A DNA stretch of 20,357 nt from Gemmatimonadota bacterium. Lineage in GTDB: Bacteria; Gemmatimonadota; Gemmatimonadetes; Palauibacterales; Palauibacteraceae. The position numbers and the translations under genes are program-made. The notes under the pieces are model-generated. The model was not told where the DNA came from. It made no database searches and saw only the letters and a list, made by a program, of their open reading frames with translations. Positions within the stretch are counted from its first letter, which is position 1. Each line of letters starts with the position of its first letter. Below are positions 14,303 to 20,357 of the stretch, in pieces. The stretch covers positions 1 to 20,357 of the forward strand of contig JAUVPT010000011.1 of assembly GCA_030598525.1 (NCBI GenBank), in the 5' to 3' direction.

Positions 14303-15346
14303 ATGGCGTCAGGCTCAACGCAGGCCGATCCCGGTGACGGCGGTCCGCTCGGGGGCGTAGCCGAGTGCGAGCAGCTGGATCCGATCGACGCGGCGGTGAC
14401 ACCATCGCGCCGGGTGCTGGTTACCGGCGCGTCCGGTTTCATCGCCGGTCATCTGCTTCCCAGGCTCGCTTCGCGTGGTCATCGGGTACGGGCCATGTGG
14501 AGGGGGCGAGAGGGCCCGGCCCGAACCAGTGCGCCGGGAATCGACTGGGTCGAGGGCGACGTGACGCGTCCGGACACCCTGGGACGCGCCACCTTCGAAT
14601 GTGATGTGATCGTCCACCTCGCGGGCTGCAGCGCGGCGGAGCCGGGAAGCAGTCTGGAACAGGTGAATGTGGCCGGAACCCGAAACCTGCTGGTCGCGGG
14701 GCTGGACGCGGGTGTCCAGCGCATCGTCTACGTAAGCGCACTCGGTGCGTGCCCGACGGCCGGTCCGTACTTCCGCAGTCGTTTCCAGGCGGAAGACGCC
14801 GTCATGTCCTCGGGGATCGAGCACGTGATCCTCCGTCCGGCTGTCGTGTATGGTCCATCAGACCACTTCGTGACTTCCATACTGGCTCTTCTTCGGAAGC
14901 TTCCGGTCTTTCCCATGCTCGGCGACGGCACTTTCAGGCTTCAGCCGATCGCCGTGGAGGACCTGGTAGATGCCCTGACGCAGTCCGTCGAGCGTCCGGA
15001 CGTCGAAGGGGGGCTGTACGAGGTCGCGGGACCCGACCGAATCAGCTTCACGAGCATCGTGCGCACGGTCGGCGAAGTGGCGGATCTGCGGCGGCCGATT
15101 CTCCCTCTACCTGACGGAGTTGCCTCTCCCGTCACGCGACTTGCCCGAAGCGCCGGATTCGCGACGCCCTTCACGAGGGAGCAGCTGGACGTATTGCGGT
15201 GGGGGAGCGTTCTGAGTGGAGAAGACAATCCACTCCGTTCCGTATTCCGGGTCAAGCCGCTGCCGTTCCGCGACGCGCTCGAAGACTACCTGTCGTCCGG
15301 CCCGGAAGGGCCGACGGGCGGTAGCCGGTCGGGAGGCGCCACGTGA
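14303..15346 (+). CDS. Atypical NAD(P)-binding SDR / epimerase-like protein (NDUFA9-like)
   Basis: Rossmann-fold protein of the extended/atypical short-chain dehydrogenase group; substrate unknown. The nucleotide-binding motif is TGASGFIAG (41-49). Other landmarks are GDV (85-87), VNVAGTRNLL (121-130), VYVSALGA (142-149) and ILRPAVVYGPSDHF (176-189), which resemble complex I NDUFA9-type proteins. The usual Y-x-x-x-K appears as YFRSR (156-160), with arginine in place of lysine. Start: a GTG at 14273 extends the frame but has no ribosome site, while ATG 14303 has GGAG five bases upstream. The stop overlaps the next gene by 4 bases (GTGA), suggesting a linked role, possibly in lipid or quinone metabolism. 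Confidence 0.82.
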   Translation: MASGSTQADPGDGGPLGGVAECEQLDPIDAAVTPSRRVLVTGASGFIAGHLLPRLASRGHRVRAMWRGREGPARTSAPGIDWVEGDVTRPDTLGRATFECDVIVHLAGCSAAEPGSSLEQVNVAGTRNLLVAGLDAGVQRIVYVSALGACPTAGPYFRSRFQAEDAVMSSGIEHVILRPAVVYGPSDHFVTSILALLRKLPVFPMLGDGTFRLQPIAVEDLVDALTQSVERPDVEGGLYEVAGPDRISFTSIVRTVGEVADLRRPILPLPDGVASPVTRLARSAGFATPFTREQLDVLRWGSVLSGEDNPLRSVFRVKPLPFRDALEDYLSSGPEGPTGGSRSGGAT

Positions 15347-15945
15347 CTCGCCTGGCAGGTGTACCGGGCCCCGGGGCCCCGAAATTACCGGCGGACGACC
15401 ACCACGGAGCGGGCTTCCTGACACTCGGGAACTTCTTCTCCCTGCTCCGGATCCCCCTCGGGTTCATGTTCCTGGTCGTCAGCGAGCCCAAATGGGTGGC
15501 CGCCATCGTGATCGCCGGTGCCGCCACAGACTTGCTTGACGGCCTGATCGCACGCGTGACGCATACGGAGTCGGAGATCGGAGCCCTCCTGGATCCGTTC
15601 TGCGACCGGATCTTCGTATTTCTCGCCCTGGTCTCGTTCCTGCCGGGCGGCCGTATCGATTGGGCGGAGTTCCTGATCCTGATTCTGCGAGACATCTTCA
15701 CGGGTGGGGTCTTCTGGGTAGGCAGGCTGGCCGGCAAGGAGATGCCCTTCCATTCGCGGATGGGAGGCAAGGTGACCACGGCGCTCCAGGTCGCGGCGCT
15801 GTTGACCCTGATTTTCTATCCCGATTACGTGAAAATCCCGGTGTACCTCGCCGGTGTCGCGGCCGTCTACGCGATCATCGACTACGGAACGGCAGGGATC
15901 CGGAAGATGCCACCCGCTGTCCCGAAGCCGGCGGAGAGCGCCTGA
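15343..15945 (+). CDS. CDP-alcohol phosphatidyltransferase family protein
   Basis: Integral membrane enzyme that transfers a phosphatidyl group from a CDP-lipid to an alcohol, as in phospholipid synthesis. The full catalytic signature D-x2-D-G-x2-A-R-x8-G-x3-D-x3-D is present: D63, D66, G67, A70, R71, G80, D84, D88. Hydrophobic segments surround it (about 27-47, 51-65, 90-100, 108-122, 145-180). At 200 residues it fits the family. The acceptor alcohol cannot be told: PgsA (glycerol-3-phosphate) is possible, but the sequence does not prove it. The GTG start is preceded by GGGAGG (15331-15336, 6 bases) and overlaps the previous stop, so it is coupled to the SDR-like gene. Convergent with the efflux operon. 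Confidence 0.88.
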   Translation: MTRLAGVPGPGAPKLPADDHHGAGFLTLGNFFSLLRIPLGFMFLVVSEPKWVAAIVIAGAATDLLDGLIARVTHTESEIGALLDPFCDRIFVFLALVSFLPGGRIDWAEFLILILRDIFTGGVFWVGRLAGKEMPFHSRMGGKVTTALQVAALLTLIFYPDYVKIPVYLAGVAAVYAIIDYGTAGIRKMPPAVPKPAESA

Positions 15946-15965
15946 TCGGCGCTACGTGTGGCGTG

Positions 15966-17084
15966 TCAACGCTCCAGGACGTTGGGCGTGAGAGGCGCGC
16001 CCGGCGACATCCGGTCGATTCCGCCGACGACCACCAGGGTACCGACTTCCACTCCGCTCAAGACCTCGACCCATCCGGGAGTGCGGACACCGAGCGTGAC
16101 CTCCACGCGCTCGGCCATTCCCTCGGCGTTCACCGTCCACACGTAGTCAGCTCCCTGCAGTGGAAGGATGGCGTCCTCGGGTACGACCACGGCCTGGGGG
16201 CGTACCTCGGTGGCCAGCCGCGCCTCCAGGAACATGCCGGGCTTCAGGGCACGGTCGACATTGGAAACTTGGGCTTTCACCGTGATCGTGCGCCCCGGCA
16301 GCTGTACGCGCGGGTCCACGAAATCCACCGTGCCCTCGAACACACGATCCGGGACTGAAGCGACGCCGAAAGTGATCTGCTGGCCCACGGCGAGTCTCTG
16401 CGAGAACCTCTCCGGTACCTGGAAGTTGGCACGTTGCGGGTCTACGGTCTGAAGCGTTGTGAGGGCGTCGCTGGATGTGACGTAGTCACCGAGGCTCACG
16501 TATCTCTCGCCCACGACGCCGCCGAACGGCGCGCGCACGACCGTTCGATCGAGCCGCGTCTGCTGCAACTGGAGCTGCGCCTCCGCGCTCCGGAAGCTCG
16601 CTTCCGCAAGTTCGAGGTCGGCTTCCGACGAGGCGTCGCGCTCGATCAGCTCCCGGGTGCGGGCAAGCGCCTGCTCGGCCAGGTCCCGGTCTGCTTCGAG
16701 CCGCGCGACCTGGCTGAGGAGTTCCGCGTCGTCGATCTTGAACAGGGCCGTGCCCGCGCGGACCTCGGTTCCCTCACGGGCCAGGATCCGGATCACGCGG
16801 CCCGAGATCTCCGGTCGCAGGTCGATGGCCTGTACGGCCTCGATCTGCCCGGTGGCACCGATCGCGTCGACGACTGTGTCGAGCCGCGCCGCCACTACGT
16901 CCACCGGCATGCCTCTCGGGGCACCGCCGGGCCCGCCTCCAGGCGTTCCACCGGGTGATCCGCCCTCCGTGTCGTCTCCGCCCGAGCACGCCCCGACCGC
17001 CAGGCCGACGGCGATCACCACCGCCGCGCTTCTGAACGCGATTCCTGCTGCATCTCTATGCTTCACAGATTCCAAACCCCTCAT
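15966..17084 (-). CDS. RND efflux adaptor lipoprotein (membrane fusion protein)
   Basis: The periplasmic adaptor that joins an RND pump to its outer-membrane channel. The N-terminus is lipoprotein-type: a hydrophobic stretch ending VGAC with Cys33, followed by a Gly/Pro-rich linker (41-60). The lipoyl/barrel-sandwich halves are visible as IDLRPEISGRVIRI and RAPFGGVVGERYVSLGDYV, flanking a helical hairpin of heptad-rich sequence. The beta-barrel and membrane-proximal domains follow (GMFLEARL, VPEDAILPLQG). Last gene of a three-gene operon: its ATG overlaps the channel gene's stop (ATGA). GTG at codon 7 is an alternative start. The exported compound cannot be predicted. Confidence 0.93.
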   Translation of the reverse strand: MRGLESVKHRDAAGIAFRSAAVVIAVGLAVGACSGGDDTEGGSPGGTPGGGPGGAPRGMPVDVVAARLDTVVDAIGATGQIEAVQAIDLRPEISGRVIRILAREGTEVRAGTALFKIDDAELLSQVARLEADRDLAEQALARTRELIERDASSEADLELAEASFRSAEAQLQLQQTRLDRTVVRAPFGGVVGERYVSLGDYVTSSDALTTLQTVDPQRANFQVPERFSQRLAVGQQITFGVASVPDRVFEGTVDFVDPRVQLPGRTITVKAQVSNVDRALKPGMFLEARLATEVRPQAVVVPEDAILPLQGADYVWTVNAEGMAERVEVTLGVRTPGWVEVLSGVEVGTLVVVGGIDRMSPGAPLTPNVLER

Positions 17085-18487
17085 TTATCGAACAATCGGC
17101 GGCCCAGGATTGCCTCGACACCGGCCAGAGCGAGCCGCGTGGTGAAGCGTGACTGGACGAGGCCGGCTTCCGCTTCGGTAAGGTTCACCTGTGCAACCAG
17201 CAGGTCGAGGATCGTGGTGGCCCCCGACTGGTACCGCTCTTGTTGGACTCTCAGGTTTTCTCGTGCTATCAGGACGGCCCGTGCGGCCAGTTCCGCACTG
17301 GCCCGCGCGGCATCGTATGCCTGGTAGGCCGCCACGATATTGCGACCGACCTCCCTTTCCGTGTCCGCCCGCGTTGCCTCTGCCACCTGCCGGAGCGTGT
17401 TGGCCCGGTAGACCCGGATTTCGCGATTCGCACCATCCCAGAGTGGGAAGTTCAGCGACACGCCGTACGTGGTCCTGGTGGTCGCGCGCGGGATGATCGC
17501 TTCATCGAACCCCGACCACTGGCCAAACAGGCTCACGGTAGGGAAGTAACTGCCCCTCTCCGCCTTGAAGAACGCGTCCGCAACGCGGGCGTCAGCCTGT
17601 GCGACTTCGACGCGAGGACTCGAGGTGAGGGCCTCCTGGTACGCGTCGGCTTCGGTGATCGGGAGTTCCCGCGCCGGAAGCGTGTCCAGCGGAACCGCGT
17701 CCGCCGGTCCGGCGTGGCCGATCCGCCGTCCTAGCTGGAGACGAGACACCTTGACCGCCGCATCCTGCTGGAGCTCTTCCACCTGCGCCCGGGTGAGCTC
17801 CAGGAGCAGCTGCAGTGAGTCCGTCTGAACGGCCGCCCCTGAGAGGACACGGGCCCGCGCGATATCGAGTTGCTGCATGGCTCTCGCCGTCCGTTCCTGG
17901 GTTACGCGCAGCAACTCGGTCTGGGCGATGACCTCGTAGTAGTCGGCTTCCGTGCCCAGTGCCGTCTGGAAGCGGGCCTGGAGCTCGCCAGCCCGGGCGC
18001 CGTCGACTCCCGCCGCCGAGCCCTGCATGTCGTAGATCCTGGCGCCGCCGGTGAACAGGTCGTAGCGGGCCCCCAGACTGGCCGTAGTGAGCTCGTCCGC
18101 GAGACCACCGGTTCCAAGGTTGAACTGCGGCGAAGAGAACCGATTAAAGGACCACTGGAATTGGGCGCTCGGGATGACGAACGCCATCCATGCCTGCCGG
18201 CGCACCCAGTCCGCGTCCCCCACCTGTCGGAGGGCCGCCACGTAGTTGGGATCGACGTTCGCCGCCAGCTGCAGGGCCTGGGAAAGCGTGACCATGAGAA
18301 CCGAATCGGGAGCCGCTTGCTCGATCGACGCGTCCCCGACCGAGGACAGGCCTCCGCCGAGTAAGTCTCCGGCCGCCGACGGGCTCGGAAGCGAGGTGGC
18401 CAGCTGGGCCGGGGTCGCGTCCGGGACCGAAAGGGCGACGACGGTCGCCAGGGCCCAGAGGGTCGGAATCGTGCGCAAACGCCTCAT
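17081..18487 (-). CDS. TolC-family outer-membrane efflux channel
   Basis: Forms the outer-membrane exit duct of the tripartite pump. A signal peptide ends near residue 27 (ATPA before Q). Two homologous halves follow, as in TolC: each has a beta-strand pair (LGARYDLFTGG and YGVSLNFPLWDG) followed by long helices (for example ARAVLIARENLRVQQERYQS). At 468 residues it is a normal length. The family-typical YQSGATTILDLLVAQVNL segment is near the C-terminus. It sits between pump and adaptor and overlaps both by 4 bases, so the three are surely co-transcribed and translationally coupled. Confidence 0.94.
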   Translation of the reverse strand: MRRLRTIPTLWALATVVALSVPDATPAQLATSLPSPSAAGDLLGGGLSSVGDASIEQAAPDSVLMVTLSQALQLAANVDPNYVAALRQVGDADWVRRQAWMAFVIPSAQFQWSFNRFSSPQFNLGTGGLADELTTASLGARYDLFTGGARIYDMQGSAAGVDGARAGELQARFQTALGTEADYYEVIAQTELLRVTQERTARAMQQLDIARARVLSGAAVQTDSLQLLLELTRAQVEELQQDAAVKVSRLQLGRRIGHAGPADAVPLDTLPARELPITEADAYQEALTSSPRVEVAQADARVADAFFKAERGSYFPTVSLFGQWSGFDEAIIPRATTRTTYGVSLNFPLWDGANREIRVYRANTLRQVAEATRADTEREVGRNIVAAYQAYDAARASAELAARAVLIARENLRVQQERYQSGATTILDLLVAQVNLTEAEAGLVQSRFTTRLALAGVEAILGRRLFDK

Positions 18488-20357
18488 GACGCCTCCGGCT
18501 CCATTCCCAGCGCCTCGAGCGGGTCGACCCCGGTCTTTCGCCTCCGGATCCGGGCCCCCAGCGCGTCGAACAGGGTGTACACGGCCGGCACCAGGTAGAG
18601 CGTAAGGACGGTCGAGAAGACCAGGCCACCGACCACCGCGTACCCGAGAGGTCGTCGGCTCGCCGCTCCCGCCCCCAACCCCAGCGCGATGGGCATCAGG
18701 GCGAAGATCGTGGCAACCGACGTCATGAGAATGGGACGCAGCCGGATGCGGCCGGCTTCCAGCATGGCCTCGACGCTGTCCATGCCGCGGCCCTTGAGCT
18801 GATTCGCGTACTCGACCAGGAGAATCGAGTTCTTGGTTACGATGCCGATCAGGAGAATCATGCCGATCTGGCTGAACAGGTTCAGTGTCGAGCCCGCTGC
18901 CAGCAGCGTCAGCAGGGCGCCGGTCACGGCCAGTGGAACGGCGAGCAGCACGGTGAGCGGGTGCACCAACGATTCGAACTGCGCCGCCAGGACCATGTAC
19001 ACGACGATCAGGGCGAGGATGAACGCGAAGTAGAGCGCGTTCCCGCTTTCCTCCAGCTCTCGGGACTCGCCTGACAGGGCGGTCGTGCTGCCCGGAGGCA
19101 GCACCTCGGCCGCAGCCGCATTGAGCGAATCGATCGCCTGTCCCAGGGTCAGCCCGGGCTCCAGCGCTGCGGTGAGCGTGAACGACGGCACCCGGTCGAA
19201 GTGATTGAGCTGGCGCGGTCCAATCCCCTCGGAAACACGCGCCACGGCATCCAGGGACACCAGGGTTCCCTGCCTGCCGCGCACGTAGATGCCCGACAGG
19301 TCGCCGGGGGTCGCGCGCTCCGTCGGCTCGAGCTGCACGATGACGTCGTACAGCTTGTTCTCTCGCGTAAACGTGCTCACACGCTGTCCGCCGAGCAGGG
19401 CTTGCAGGGAGTTCGACACGTCGGCGATGGCGACCCCGGCGTCTTCCGCCCGGTCACGCTCGTAGCTCACCGTGAGTTCCGGTTTGTTGACCCGGAGGTT
19501 CGTGTCGACGTTGATCAGTCCCGGGATCTGACGTGCGCGCGCCGTCATTCGCTCCATCGCGACAGCCAGTGAGTCGAACTCGGGATGGCGCACCACGTAG
19601 TTCACCGGGCTCCCGAAGCCGATGGCGGCAGGCGCGCTGGCGAACGCGAAAAGACCCGGGATCGCGAACATCTGGGGCCGGATCTCGGCGAGGATCTCCT
19701 CCACACTACGTTCCCGATCTCCCCAGTCCGCGAGACGGGCAAAGATGATCCCGTTGTTCACGCCCCCCGGCCAGCCCGTGATGCTGAAGTAGCTCTCGAT
19801 CTCGGGCACACGGGCCATGATCTCCTCGACCTGCATCTGGTACCCCTGGGTGTATTCGAGAGAGGCTCCTTCCGGCGCCACCAGGAAGCTGATGATGGAG
19901 CCTCTGTCCTCGGGCGGGAGGAACTCCCGTTCCAACAGGGTGAACACGAACACCGCCACCAGGACCGATGCGACTCCAGTTGCGACCACGAGCAGTCGGT
20001 GCCGGATCGCCACCATCAGAGTCCGGCGGTACAGGGCCGAGATACCCTCGAAGGTGTGCTCGAACACCAGGAAGAGCTTGCCGTGCGAGGCGGGGACCCT
20101 GAGGATCTTGGCGCTCAGCATCGGGGTCAGGGTGAGGGCCACGAAGCTGGAAACGACCACGGCGCCGGCGAGGGCGATGCCGAATTCGTTGAACAGACGT
20201 CCCGCCGTTCCCTGCAAGAAGGCGAGGGGGGTAAACACGGCGACCAGCGCTACCGTCGTAGCGATGACCGCGAACGCGATCTCCCGCGTGCCCTTCAACG
20301 CCGCCGTGGTCGGATCCTCGCCCAGTTCTTCCTGGTGCCGGTACGCGTTCTCCATGA
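18484..20357 (-). CDS. RND efflux pump, HAE1/AcrB type (N-terminal part outside window)
   Basis: Inner-membrane, proton-driven pump of a tripartite exporter. The frame is open to the window edge; the first ATG (20355) is internal, since it corresponds to the V/M-E-N-x end of TM4 in AcrB. About 400 N-terminal residues are therefore missing, including the TM4 aspartates. Present are TM5-TM12 and the second periplasmic loop region: AVFTPLAFLQGTAGRLFNEF, the ITGWPGGVNNG loop, QFESLVHPLTV, and TKNSILLVEYAN with the TM10 lysine equivalent to AcrB K940. The C-terminus is intact. It is upstream of, and coupled by ATGA overlap to, the channel gene. Whether it exports drugs, lipids or metabolites is not evident. 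Confidence 0.95.
   Translation of the reverse strand, partial: MENAYRHQEELGEDPTTAALKGTREIAFAVIATTVALVAVFTPLAFLQGTAGRLFNEFGIALAGAVVVSSFVALTLTPMLSAKILRVPASHGKLFLVFEHTFEGISALYRRTLMVAIRHRLLVVATGVASVLVAVFVFTLLEREFLPPEDRGSIISFLVAPEGASLEYTQGYQMQVEEIMARVPEIESYFSITGWPGGVNNGIIFARLADWGDRERSVEEILAEIRPQMFAIPGLFAFASAPAAIGFGSPVNYVVRHPEFDSLAVAMERMTARARQIPGLINVDTNLRVNKPELTVSYERDRAEDAGVAIADVSNSLQALLGGQRVSTFTRENKLYDVIVQLEPTERATPGDLSGIYVRGRQGTLVSLDAVARVSEGIGPRQLNHFDRVPSFTLTAALEPGLTLGQAIDSLNAAAAEVLPPGSTTALSGESRELEESGNALYFAFILALIVVYMVLAAQFESLVHPLTVLLAVPLAVTGALLTLLAAGSTLNLFSQIGMILLIGIVTKNSILLVEYANQLKGRGMDSVEAMLEAGRIRLRPILMTSVATIFALMPIALGLGAGAASRRPLGYAVVGGLVFSTVLTLYLVPAVYTLFDALGARIRRRKTGVDPLEALGMEPEAS

Noticed and set aside
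1..20357. Mobile elements, CRISPR arrays, tRNA genes, toxin-antitoxin or defence systems
   Set aside because: I saw no transposase or integrase sequence, no regularly spaced repeats, no cloverleaf-like T-arm motif and no defence-family domains. Several genes belong to housekeeping families and the rest show no signs of transfer.

Overview
The window is a gene-dense, high-GC stretch of chromosome from a Gram-negative (diderm) bacterium. It carries a TolC-type outer-membrane channel, an RND pump, an MCE-family protein and secreted proteins with signal peptides. Proteins related to the GWxTD family, a futalosine-route menaquinone gene (mqnA), thyX in place of thyA, and two small conserved-looking unknowns together point to Gemmatimonadota or a close relative. 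This placement is inferred from gene content only. I saw no tRNA, rRNA, CRISPR array, insertion sequence or prophage gene, and no stretch over 300 bases without a gene.

Layout. Bases 1-1518 (+) hold the end of gyrB and a complete thyX. Bases 1710-6827 (+) hold a tight three-gene cluster of exported, mutually homologous proteins: one made only of two beta-type domains, then two large tandem paralogs with a divergent GWxTD-like domain. Bases 6843-9431 (-) encode a gyrase A-type subunit, convergent with the cluster. Bases 9548-11216 (-) are rho followed by an overlapping small unknown gene, ending in a likely intrinsic terminator. A 279-bp region then holds a good candidate rho promoter and a C-rich rho leader, with a small basic unknown protein reading divergently (11496-11852, +). 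An MCE/MlaD-like protein (11880-12839, -) is divergent from mqnA (12906-13727, +). Then come ssb, an atypical short-chain dehydrogenase-like protein and a CDP-alcohol phosphatidyltransferase (13848-15945, +), the last two overlapping. Bases 15966-20357 (-) are an efflux operon, read as RND pump (cut by the window edge), TolC-like channel, then lipoprotein adaptor, all joined by 4-base overlaps.

How they fit together. Most genes are housekeeping: DNA topology (gyrB, gyrA), dTMP synthesis (thyX), transcription termination (rho), ssDNA binding (ssb), quinone and phospholipid synthesis (mqnA, CDP-alcohol transferase) and drug or metabolite export. The least explained part is the exported three-gene cluster. 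Its two large members share four cysteines in two pairs 41 residues apart, and they keep the fold context of GWxTD proteins while lacking the defining G-W-T residues. The gyrase A subunit is also odd: blade 1 of its C-terminal domain lacks a recognisable GyrA box.
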